A stretch of 5,903 nt of DNA from AWTP1-13 sp035253505 (lineage in GTDB: Bacteria > Pseudomonadota > Alphaproteobacteria > Rhizobiales > Hyphomicrobiaceae): the NCBI GenBank assembly GCA_035253505.1, contig DATFCC010000289.1:1-5903 (forward strand), written 5' to 3'. Position numbers and translations under genes: made by a program. The notes under the pieces were generated by a model. The model had not been told where the DNA came from. It ran no database searches and saw only the letters and a list, made by a program, of their open reading frames with translations. Each line of letters opens with the position of its first letter. Within the stretch, counting starts at the first letter, position 1. This document shows positions 1-5,676 of the stretch, piece by piece.

Positions 1-300
1 GACATGCCGCAGCTTTCCGCGACGCACATCGACCGCCTGGTGGAGGCCTTCGCGGCCGCGTCAGGTGCGTCGATCGTCCTGCCGGTGCAGCAGGGAAAGC
101 GCGGCAACCCCGTGATATGGCCGCGCGACCTCTTTGCCGAGATGCTGCAACTCGACGGCGATGCCGGCGCCAAACGCCTGCTGGCCGCGCACAAGGACCG
201 CATCCGCGAGGTGGAGATGGACACGGATGCCATCTTCGCCGACGTCGACACGCCCGAGGCGCTGGCTGCCATGCGCCGCGAGCGGATGCCTCGCGCCTGA
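1..300 (+). CDS. MobA/MocA-like NTP transferase, C-terminal part (5' end outside window)
   Basis: The first 99 codons in frame are open from base 1 to TGA at 298-300 and give the end of a MobA-like nucleotidyltransferase of the MocA type, which transfers a nucleotide (CMP in MocA) to molybdopterin in molybdenum cofactor maturation in the cytoplasm. Visible: Asp-Met-Pro at the very first codons, matching the family's GDMP metal-binding loop; the basic segment GKRGNPV (about residues 32-38 of the fragment), the usual substrate-loop motif; a GDAGAKRLL helix; and DVDTPEAL near the end, the second metal-binding acid motif. The ATG at base 4 is therefore an internal methionine of the GDMP loop, not a start. 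The same C-terminus also occurs fused behind a MoeA/MogA-like molybdopterin-binding domain, so the full gene could be either a stand-alone MocA (about 200 residues) or that fusion. The gene converges on the dehydrogenase, with 31 bp between stop codons. Confidence 0.85.
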   Translation, partial: DMPQLSATHIDRLVEAFAAASGASIVLPVQQGKRGNPVIWPRDLFAEMLQLDGDAGAKRLLAAHKDRIREVEMDTDAIFADVDTPEALAAMRRERMPRA

Positions 301-308
301 CCGATGCT

Positions 309-324
309 GCCGGCCAGGGCCGGC
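309..324. terminator. Possible bidirectional hairpin between convergent stops
   Basis: GCCGGC is repeated around a CAGG loop, giving a 6-bp all-GC stem in the 31-bp gap between the convergent stop codons at 300 and 332. It would fold in transcripts from either side. There is no adjacent run of T, so it is at best a weak intrinsic terminator, and the high base composition makes such stems common by chance. Confidence 0.25.
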
Positions 325-331
325 GTCCCAC

Positions 332-1204
332 TTACTTCTTGTTGAGCCGCGTGATCAGCGCGGAGGTGTCCCAGCGGCCGCCGCCCATCTTCTGCACCTC
401 GGCATAGAAGGTATCGATCAGGCTCGCCACCTGCATGTTGGCGCCGTTGCGCTTGGCCTCGTCCATGATGATGCCGAGGTCCTTGCGCATCCAGTCGACG
501 GCGAAGCCGAACTCGAACTTGCCCTCGTTCATCGTCTTCCAGCGGTTGTCCATCTGCCAGGACTGGGCGGCACCTTTGGAGATGGTCTCCATCACCTTCG
601 GGATGTCGAGACCGGCCTTCTGCGCGAACGCCAGGCCCTCCGACACACCCTGCACCGTGACGGCCACGATCGCCTGATTGACCATCTTGGTGAGCTGGCC
701 CGAGCCTGACGGCCCGATCAGCGTGCACATGCGGGCGAAGTGCGCCATCACCGCCTGCGCCTTGTCGAAGGGCGCCTGGTCGCCGCCGACCATCACGGTC
801 AACACGCCGTTCTCCGCGCCGGCCTGTCCGCCCGATACGGGCGCATCCAGGAAGTCGAAGCCCTTCGCCTTCGCCGCGGCGTAGAGCTCGCGGGCGATGT
901 TGGCGGAGGCCGTCGTGTTGTCGACGAACACGGCGCCCTTGCGCATGCCGTTGAAGGCGCCCTTGGCCCCGAGCGTCACCTCGCGCACGTCGTTGTCGTT
1001 GCCGACGCAACAGAACACGAAGTCCTGGTCCTTGGCGGCATCGGCGGGGGTCGGCGCGGTCTTGCCGCCGAACGCCTTGACCCAGGCCTCGGCCTTGGCG
1101 CCATTGCGATTGTAGACGGTCAGGTCGTGGCCGCCTTTCTTGCGCAGATGCCCCGCCATCGGGTAGCCCATCACGCCCAGCCCGATCCACGCCACCTTCG
1201 CCAT
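332..1204 (-). CDS. NAD(P)-dependent beta-hydroxyacid dehydrogenase (3-hydroxyisobutyrate dehydrogenase / glyoxylate reductase family)
   Basis: This 290-residue protein has the family's usual length and order of parts: an N-terminal Rossmann fold and a C-terminal all-alpha domain. Motifs seen: the dinucleotide-binding GLGVMG at 8-13; the substrate-binding signature DAPVSGG at 120-126; the catalytic lysine K173 in GQLTKMVNQ, with N176 after it; and the conserved K241-D-L. Enzymes of this family reversibly oxidise small 3-hydroxy acids (3-hydroxyisobutyrate, tartronate semialdehyde/glycerate, glyoxylate/glycolate, 4-hydroxybutyrate). Residues N32-R33 at the end of the second beta strand, where NAD-preferring members usually have Asp, point to NADP(H) and to the glyoxylate/succinic-semialdehyde reductase branch; this is inference. 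The start is ATG at 1202-1204, preceded by GAGGAG (plus-strand 1211-1216) six bases upstream. It is transcribed alone on the minus strand, so the substrate cannot be read from neighbours. Family assignment is firm and substrate is open. Confidence 0.93.
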   Translation of the reverse strand: MAKVAWIGLGVMGYPMAGHLRKKGGHDLTVYNRNGAKAEAWVKAFGGKTAPTPADAAKDQDFVFCCVGNDNDVREVTLGAKGAFNGMRKGAVFVDNTTASANIARELYAAAKAKGFDFLDAPVSGGQAGAENGVLTVMVGGDQAPFDKAQAVMAHFARMCTLIGPSGSGQLTKMVNQAIVAVTVQGVSEGLAFAQKAGLDIPKVMETISKGAAQSWQMDNRWKTMNEGKFEFGFAVDWMRKDLGIIMDEAKRNGANMQVASLIDTFYAEVQKMGGGRWDTSALITRLNKK

Positions 1205-1242
1205 GTCCGTCTCCTCGTCACAACCGGCTGCTGGACGGGACT

Positions 1243-1269
1243 ATTATCGGATGGCGGGGCGGTTGTCAG
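1243..1269 (-). promoter_or_regulatory. Candidate sigma-70-type promoter for the beta-hydroxyacid dehydrogenase
   Basis: Read on the minus strand, CTGACA (plus-strand 1264-1269, five of six matches to TTGACA) is followed by GATAAT (plus-strand 1243-1248, five of six to TATAAT). Transcription would begin about 30 bases before the dehydrogenase start. The spacer is only 15 bp, shorter than the optimal 17, so the element would be weak or activator-dependent. It also lies downstream of the small minus-strand frame, so the dehydrogenase need not be cotranscribed with it. Confidence 0.4.
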
Positions 1270-1302
1270 GCGGGATCGCCGGTCCGGGGGTCAGCCGGCA
1301 CG

Positions 1303-1431
1303 CTAGCCTGGCGCCCGGATCTTATACATCGCCTCGCTGGCCTTGTCGGTGGTCGTCGGCACGGCGACGATGGCGGCACCGATCAGGGCCGCAGCAGCCG
1401 TGACGGCAATCAGGATGGTCTTGAAGTTCAC
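1303..1431 (-). CDS. Small 42-residue predicted membrane or secreted peptide
   Basis: A GTG-initiated frame of 42 codons ends at TAG (plus-strand 1303-1305). GGAG (plus-strand 1440-1443) lies eight bases before the GTG, a good ribosome-binding site. The product starts with MNFKTILIAV, then a hydrophobic alanine/isoleucine/valine-rich stretch over about residues 5-25, then a polar tail TTTDKASEAMYKIRAPG. The single lysine before the hydrophobic core and the polar C-terminus fit either a signal peptide releasing a roughly 17-residue peptide or a single-pass anchored peptide with the tail outside the cytoplasm. I recognise no family. Similar short hydrophobic-plus-tail proteins are common as hypothetical genes in alphaproteobacteria. 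It lies in the same direction as the dehydrogenase, 98 bp upstream of that gene's start. Its hydrophobic pattern and ribosome-binding site argue for a real gene; its size means chance cannot be excluded. Confidence 0.5.
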   Translation of the reverse strand: MNFKTILIAVTAAAALIGAAIVAVPTTTDKASEAMYKIRAPG

Positions 1432-1507
1432 GGCAGAATCTCCGGTCCCGGGGCATACATGGCACGTGGCCTCATGCCGAGGTTGCAGGGAAACTAGCGC
1501 GACCCTA

Positions 1508-1536
1508 TTGAGTGCAGCGTGAACGCAGCGTTTATG
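1508..1536 (+). promoter_or_regulatory. Weak candidate promoter for the threonine ammonia-lyase operon
   Basis: TTGAGT (four of six matches to TTGACA) is separated by exactly 17 bp from TTTATG (three of six to TATAAT). Two of the phased repeat units fill the spacer, so a protein bound there would compete with or contact RNA polymerase. The -10 match is poor. GATAAT at 1582-1587 is a better -10 but has only a GAC-core -35 at about 1560-1565. Either could be the real one. Confidence 0.25.
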
Positions 1537-1558
1537 CGGCGTTCAGCGTAGGCGGCGT
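1514..1558 (+). repeat. Helically phased GC(A/G)GCGT repeats with overlapping inverted repeat
   Basis: GCAGCGT occurs at 1514-1520 and 1525-1531 and GCGGCGT at 1536-1542, starting exactly 11 bp apart, about one helical turn. A fourth GCGGCGT lies at 1552-1558, out of that phase. Overlapping these, TGAACGC at 1520-1526 and GCGTTCA at 1539-1545 form a perfect 7-bp inverted repeat around a 12-bp centre, with partial further pairing inside. Such phased arrangements are typical of operators bound on one face of the helix. The position, 102 to 133 bp before the ilvA-like start codon, fits a control site. Which protein binds is unknown. Confidence 0.5.
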
Positions 1559-1646
1559 CCCGACGGCAAGCTCCATGGAGGGATAATCGCCAGGACAGGC
1601 CATCTCCGGCCGCCTAGATTGACGCGTATCGCACGAGTAGAGGTCG

Positions 1647-2909
1647 ATGCCCCAGAGCGAGCCACCGCCGACCGAGTTACAGCCGCCGTCGGTGGCGCTC
1701 GACGACATCGAGGCGGCGAGCCGCCGGCTGCGCGGCGCCATCGTCGATAGCGACTGCGACTGGAGCCGGACGCTCTCCGACATCCTCGGCTGCAAGGTGT
1801 GGCTCAAGTTCGAGAACCAGCAGTTCACCGCCTCGTTCAAGGAGCGAGGCGCGCTGAACCGGCTGTCGCACCTCTCGCCGGCTGAGAGGCAGCGCGGCGT
1901 GATCGCCATGTCGGCGGGCAACCACGCCCAGGGGGTCGCCTATCATGCTCGCCGTCTCGGCATCCCCGCCACCATCGTCATGCCGGTCAACACGCCCACG
2001 GTGAAGGTCGTGAACACGCGCCGGCACGGCGCCGACGTCGTGCTCACCGGCGAAACGGTCGAGGAGGCGGCCGCCTTCGCGCTGGCCCATGGACGCGATC
2101 GGGGCCTCACCTTCATCCACCCCTACGACGATCCGCTGGTGATCGCCGGGCAAGGCACCCTGGGCCTCGACATGCTGGGCACGGCGCCGGAGATCGACAC
2201 ATTCGTGGTCCCGATCGGCGGCGGCGGGCTGATCTCGGGCATTGCCACGGCGGTCAAGACCTTGAAGCCGGGCATCCGCGTGATCGGCGTGCAGGCCGAG
2301 CTCTACCCCTCCATGTACAACGCGATCAACGCCACGGGGCTGCCGATGCGCGGCGACACCCTGGCCGAGGGCATTGCGGTGAAGGCGCCGGGGCGCATCA
2401 CGCAGAAGATCGTACGCGACCTCGTGGATGACATCGTGCTGGTCTCCGAGCAGGAGATCGAGCGCGCCGTGAGCCTGCTCATCAACATCGAGAAGACGGT
2501 GGTGGAGGGCGCGGGTGCGGCCGGTCTCGCCGCCGTGCTGAAGGCGCCGGAGCGGTTCAAGGGGCGGGTGCTCGGGCTCGTGCTCTGCGGCGGCAACATC
2601 GACACACGGCTGCTCGCCGGCGTGCTCTCCCGCGAGCTTGCCCGCGAGGGGCGCCTGACACAGCTCACCATCGACCTGGTGGACCGGCCGGGACAGCTCG
2701 CCCGGGTGGCGGAGCTGCTCGGCGAGGCCGGCGCCAACATCGTCGAGGTCTACCACCAGCGGATCTTCTCGGATCTGCCGGCCAAAGCCGCCTTGCTGGA
2801 GCTCGTCATCGAGACGCGCGACCGCGGCCATCTCAATGATACCGTGCAGAGCTTGAAGGATGCGGGGTTCGAGGTCGAGGTGCGCACCAACCCCGGAGGA
2901 GCACGCTGA
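1647..2909 (+). CDS. ilvA: Threonine ammonia-lyase (threonine dehydratase) with C-terminal ACT domain
   Basis: This 420-residue PLP enzyme converts L-threonine to 2-oxobutyrate and ammonia in the cytoplasm. Visible: the PLP lysine K65 in SFKERGA (63-69); SAGNHAQG at 89-96; the phosphate-binding tetraglycine at 191-194; CGGN at 314-317; and one ACT domain from about 337 to 415 with DRPGQL at 346-351. It is longer than catabolic TdcB (about 330, no regulatory domain) and shorter than E. coli IlvA (514, double ACT-like domain), matching the single-ACT subfamily of about 400 residues. The ATG at 1647 has only a close GAGG (1640-1643, three bases away). It adds a proline-rich 14-residue leader before the usual first helix; a GTG at 1692 is the alternative start but has no ribosome-binding site. 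The TP dipeptide common before the first catalytic segment is replaced by DSDCD (34-38). It overlaps the next gene by one base (TGATG), so the pair is very likely cotranscribed and translationally coupled. The symbol is family-level; the role here is probably catabolic. Confidence 0.93.
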   Translation: MPQSEPPPTELQPPSVALDDIEAASRRLRGAIVDSDCDWSRTLSDILGCKVWLKFENQQFTASFKERGALNRLSHLSPAERQRGVIAMSAGNHAQGVAYHARRLGIPATIVMPVNTPTVKVVNTRRHGADVVLTGETVEEAAAFALAHGRDRGLTFIHPYDDPLVIAGQGTLGLDMLGTAPEIDTFVVPIGGGGLISGIATAVKTLKPGIRVIGVQAELYPSMYNAINATGLPMRGDTLAEGIAVKAPGRITQKIVRDLVDDIVLVSEQEIERAVSLLINIEKTVVEGAGAAGLAAVLKAPERFKGRVLGLVLCGGNIDTRLLAGVLSRELAREGRLTQLTIDLVDRPGQLARVAELLGEAGANIVEVYHQRIFSDLPAKAALLELVIETRDRGHLNDTVQSLKDAGFEVEVRTNPGGAR

Positions 2910-2911
2910 TG
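2895..2911 (+). promoter_or_regulatory. Shine-Dalgarno and TGATG coupling site for the E1 gene
   Basis: GGAGGA at 2895-2900 lies inside the last codons of the threonine ammonia-lyase and eight bases before ATG at 2909-2911. The A of the upstream TGA is also the A of this ATG. The strong site fixes the E1 start and suggests coupled translation, giving linked amounts of the two enzymes. Confidence 0.8.
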
Positions 2912-5314
2912 GAAGGTTCGCTACCCCAGAGGGCGGCGACGCTGGCCATGCTGCGCCAGCTCGAGCGCAAGGTGCTTTGGCTCTCCTCCTACATGATCCA
3001 CCACGCCAATCACGAGGTGGATCGCGGCGACGGCCTCAAGGTCGGCGGGCACCAGGCCTCGTCCGCTTCGCTGGTCACGCTCATGACCGCGCTCTACTTC
3101 CACGTGCTGCGGCCCGAGGACCGGGTGGCGGTGAAGCCGCATGCGAGCCCGGTGTTTCACGCCATCCAGTACCTGCTCGGCAACCAGACGCTCGACAAGC
3201 TGCAGAACTTCCGCGCGTTTGGCGGCGCACAGTCCTACCCCTCGCGCACCAAGGACGACGCCGATGTCGACTTCTCGACCGGATCCGTCGGGCTGGGCAT
3301 CGCCGAGACCGGTTTTGCCAGCCTGGTGCAGGACTACGTGCACGCCAAGGGCTGGAGCCCGAACTGGCCCAAGGGCCGCATGATCGGCATCATGGGCGAC
3401 GCCGAGATCGACGAAGGCAACGTGCACGAGGCGTTGCTCGAATACTGGAAGCACGGCCTCGAAAACTGCTGGTGGATCATCGACTACAACCGCCAGAGCC
3501 TCGACTCCGTCGTCTCCGACCGCCTGTTCATGAAGATGGCGGGCCTGTTCGAGAACCTCGGCTGGAAGGTCGTGCTGATCAAGTACGGCAAGCTGCTGCA
3601 GCGCGCCTTCGCCGAGCCCGGCGGGCAGCGTCTCAAGGCGTGGATCGACGACTGTCCCAACCTGCTCTACTCGGCGCTGGTCTTCCAGGGCGGCGCCGCG
3701 TGGCGGCGGCAGCTCGAGGAAGACCTCGCCATTCATCCCGACACCCTGGCCATCGTGCGCCGTCACGACGACGCCGGGCTCGCCCAGCTCATGACCAATC
3801 TCGGCGGGCACGACCTGCAGGCCATTCTGGAGGCTTTCGACGAGGCGCCCACCAATCAGCCCGTGTGCTTCATTGCCTACACCATCAAGGGCTACGGCCT
3901 GCCCTTCCAGGGCCACAAGGACAATCACTCCGGCCTGATGACCAAGGCGCAGATGAACGACCTGCGTGCACGCGAAGGCATCAATCAGGGAGAGGAGTGG
4001 GACAAGTTCGCCGGCCTCGATGCGTCGGCCGGCGACGTCGAGGGCTTCCTCAAGCGCGTCCCGTTCATTGCCAAGGGCCGGCGCCGGCTGACCGCCGAGC
4101 GCATCCCCGTCGACCCCTTTCCCAAGATCGAGGTCAAGGGCCAGGTCTCCACGCAAGCCGGCTTCGGCCGCGTTCTCGACGAGGTGGCGCGCGCCGGCGG
4201 GCCGCTGGCGGACCGCATCGTCACCACCTCGCCCGACGTCACGGTCTCGACCAACCTCGGGCCGTTCGTGAACCGTCGCGGCCTGTTCTCGATGGCCAGC
4301 CATGAGGACGTATTCAAGCAGCGTGGGCTGCTCTCCCCGCAGAAGTGGGAGATGAGTCCCAAGGGGCAGCACTTCGAGCTCGGCATCGCCGAGATGAACC
4401 TGTTCTTGATTTTGGCTGCGCTCGGGCTCTCCCATTCGCTGTTCGGCGAGCGTCTGCTGCCTGTGGGCACGCTTTATGATCCGTTCGTATGCCGCGGCCT
4501 CGATGCGCTCAACTACGCCTGCTACCAGGACTCGCGCTTCATCGTCGCCGGCACGCCCTCGGGCATCTCGCTGGCGCCCGAAGGCGGCGCCCACCAGTCG
4601 ATCGGCACGCCGCTCATCGGCATGGCCCAGGACGGCCTCGCTACGTTCGAGCCGGCCTACGTGGACGAGCTGGCCGTCATCATGGAATGGGCATTCCACT
4701 ACCTGCAGCGGGAAGGCGATGACGGCGCGGCCTCGGAATGGGAGCGGGACGAGAAGGGTGGCTCCGTCTACCTGCGGCTTTCGACGCGCCCGATCGATCA
4801 GCTCCAGCGGCCGATGACGAAGGAGTTGCGCCAGGAGATCACCGATGGTGCCTACTGGCTGCGCCGTCCCGAGCCCGGCTGCGACCTCGCCATCGTGTAC
4901 ACGGGTGCCGTCGCCCCCGAGGCGATCGAGGCGGCGGGCCTGCTCAGCGAGGACCGGCGCGGTGTCGGCGTTCTGGCAGTGACGTCGGCCGACCGGCTGT
5001 CGGCCGGCTGGCATGCCGCCCAGCGGGCGCGCGAGCAGGGCCATCGCCAGGCCACGGCGCATGTCGAGCGGCTGCTCGCCGCGCTGCCGCGGGACGCTGC
5101 CATCGTCAGCGTGACGGATGCGCATCCGGAAGCGCTGTCATGGCTGGGCGGAGTGTGCGGCCACCGCGTGCGCGGCCTCGGCGTCGAGCATTTCGGCCAG
5201 TCCGGCTCGCTGTCCGAGCTCTACGGCCACTACGGTCTCGACGTGAACGCCATCCTCGCCGCCGCGGAAGGCATCAGCGGCCGCCCCGTCCGCTACCGCT
5301 TCCTGCAGACGTGA
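2909..5314 (+). CDS. Thiamine-diphosphate 2-oxoacid dehydrogenase E1, homodimeric AceE/MdeB-like (transketolase superfamily); probable 2-oxobutyrate dehydrogenase E1
   Basis: This 801-residue protein carries both halves of a ThDP enzyme in one chain, as AceE does, with no membrane segment. Order: cofactor-diphosphate domain about 20-400, pyrimidine domain about 410-640, C-terminal transketolase-like domain about 650-801. Seen: GGHQASSAS (46-54) and KPHASP (76-81), matching the AceE segments that carry active-site histidines; the ThDP/Mg motif GDAEID (163-168) through DYNRQSLD (192-199), with D164, N194 and Q196 spaced exactly as in AceE (D230, N260, Q262 in E. coli); TIKGYG (325-330) and H340; the cofactor-activating glutamate E495 in ELGIAEMN; and H562 in PEGGAH. 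It is about 90 residues shorter than E. coli AceE and has GDA for the usual GDG. Following a 2-oxobutyrate-producing enzyme in one operon, its likely substrate is 2-oxobutyrate, giving propionyl-CoA with an E2/E3 not encoded here. Pyruvate or a branched 2-oxoacid remain possible. Automated annotation may call it transketolase, but the motifs favour AceE. Confidence 0.85.
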   Translation: MEGSLPQRAATLAMLRQLERKVLWLSSYMIHHANHEVDRGDGLKVGGHQASSASLVTLMTALYFHVLRPEDRVAVKPHASPVFHAIQYLLGNQTLDKLQNFRAFGGAQSYPSRTKDDADVDFSTGSVGLGIAETGFASLVQDYVHAKGWSPNWPKGRMIGIMGDAEIDEGNVHEALLEYWKHGLENCWWIIDYNRQSLDSVVSDRLFMKMAGLFENLGWKVVLIKYGKLLQRAFAEPGGQRLKAWIDDCPNLLYSALVFQGGAAWRRQLEEDLAIHPDTLAIVRRHDDAGLAQLMTNLGGHDLQAILEAFDEAPTNQPVCFIAYTIKGYGLPFQGHKDNHSGLMTKAQMNDLRAREGINQGEEWDKFAGLDASAGDVEGFLKRVPFIAKGRRRLTAERIPVDPFPKIEVKGQVSTQAGFGRVLDEVARAGGPLADRIVTTSPDVTVSTNLGPFVNRRGLFSMASHEDVFKQRGLLSPQKWEMSPKGQHFELGIAEMNLFLILAALGLSHSLFGERLLPVGTLYDPFVCRGLDALNYACYQDSRFIVAGTPSGISLAPEGGAHQSIGTPLIGMAQDGLATFEPAYVDELAVIMEWAFHYLQREGDDGAASEWERDEKGGSVYLRLSTRPIDQLQRPMTKELRQEITDGAYWLRRPEPGCDLAIVYTGAVAPEAIEAAGLLSEDRRGVGVLAVTSADRLSAGWHAAQRAREQGHRQATAHVERLLAALPRDAAIVSVTDAHPEALSWLGGVCGHRVRGLGVEHFGQSGSLSELYGHYGLDVNAILAAAEGISGRPVRYRFLQT

Positions 5315-5364
5315 CCCCACCCACATCTGTGGACGGCGCCGTTGTGCGTCCTTTCCGCAATCGA

Positions 5365-5676
5365 TCAATCGTCGCTGCGGACAAGGCGGCGGGTAATGTT
5401 GCGCTTGCCGTGCAGGATGCGGAGCAACGTTACCGTGTCTTCCGCGCTTGCGTAGTCATAGATCAGAACGTAAGGCGGCACGACGACAACGCGAGCATTG
5501 GGCCCGAATGCCTCACGCCTGGACCCAACGCCGGGAAAATTTGCCAGACGCTCGATTGATGTCAGGAACTTTAGGCCGTATTCCTCCGCCACGAGCGCAC
5601 CGGCCTTTACCTTCAGGTAATCAAGAATTTTATTGAGATCGTCCTCAGCGTTGCTGGTGACGACGAGCCGAGTCAC
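5365..5676 (-). CDS. RelE/ParE-family toxin of a type II toxin-antitoxin system
   Basis: This 103-residue protein has the compact RelE/ParE layout: an N-terminal strand (MTRLVVTSNA), a helical hairpin with AEDDLNKILDYL (10-21) and a second helix about 28-45 (LVAEEYGLKFLTSIERLA), the loop FPGVGSRREAF (47-57), and the C-terminal sheet YVLIYDY (69-75) followed by TLLRILHGKRNI (83-94). The pattern of R86, H89 and R92 in the last strand and tail is typical of ParE-like members. Relatives act on DNA gyrase (ParE) or cleave mRNA at the ribosome (RelE); which applies cannot be decided from sequence. The start is GTG at 5674-5676, overlapping the antitoxin stop by four bases (GTGA). No separate ribosome-binding site is evident, so translation probably depends on coupling to the antitoxin. 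Base composition is visibly more AT-rich than the operon to the left, consistent with acquisition. It converges on the E1 gene with 50 bp between stops. Confidence 0.88.
   Translation of the reverse strand: MTRLVVTSNAEDDLNKILDYLKVKAGALVAEEYGLKFLTSIERLANFPGVGSRREAFGPNARVVVVPPYVLIYDYASAEDTVTLLRILHGKRNITRRLVRSDD

Larger units (their letters stand above)
1432..1646. other. Divergent regulatory gap upstream of the threonine ammonia-lyase operon
   Basis: These 215 bases separate the small minus-strand frame from the plus-strand operon and must hold the operon's promoter. Seen here: three phased GC(A/G)GCGT copies with an overlapping 26-bp dyad (1514-1545), a possible -35 TTGAGT at 1508-1513, a 10-bp palindrome CTCCATGGAG at 1571-1580, and GATAAT at 1582-1587, which resembles a -10 box but lacks a convincing -35 partner. 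No convincing coding frame was found. Confidence 0.6.

Noticed and set aside
1278..1299. GCCGG/CCGGC stem after the small minus-strand frame as a terminator
   Set aside because: Five base pairs with a 12-base loop and no T run; such GC stems are common by chance in this sequence.
1464..1474. Near-palindrome around CACGTG before the small minus-strand frame
   Set aside because: Imperfect and isolated, with no repeated copy; not enough to call a binding site.
1571..1580. Perfect palindrome CTCCATGGAG as an operator
   Set aside because: A single short palindrome with no second copy or spacing relation to a promoter; noted only as part of the gap.
1677..2831. Minus-strand open frame of 384 codons opposite the threonine ammonia-lyase
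   Set aside because: Low-complexity composition without motifs, fully covered by a clear PLP enzyme gene on the other strand.
2860..4305. Plus-strand open frame of 481 codons overlapping both operon genes
   Set aside because: Arginine- and proline-rich out-of-frame translation of the E1 gene; the TGATG junction and Shine-Dalgarno site support the other frame.
2921..5125. Very long minus-strand open frame (734 codons) opposite the E1 gene
   Set aside because: Its translation is arginine/glycine/alanine/histidine-rich with no recognisable domain, while the opposite strand encodes a complete E1 with all catalytic motifs. Long antisense frames are expected in high-GC genes.
5321..5332. CCACATCTGTGG as a terminator after the E1 gene
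   Set aside because: The stem is only 4-5 bp with a 2-4 base loop and no T run; too weak to call.
4738..5559. Plus-strand open frame of 273 codons spanning the E1 end and the toxin
   Set aside because: It crosses a convergent gene junction and reads the E1 out of frame and the toxin antisense; composition is typical of a shadow.
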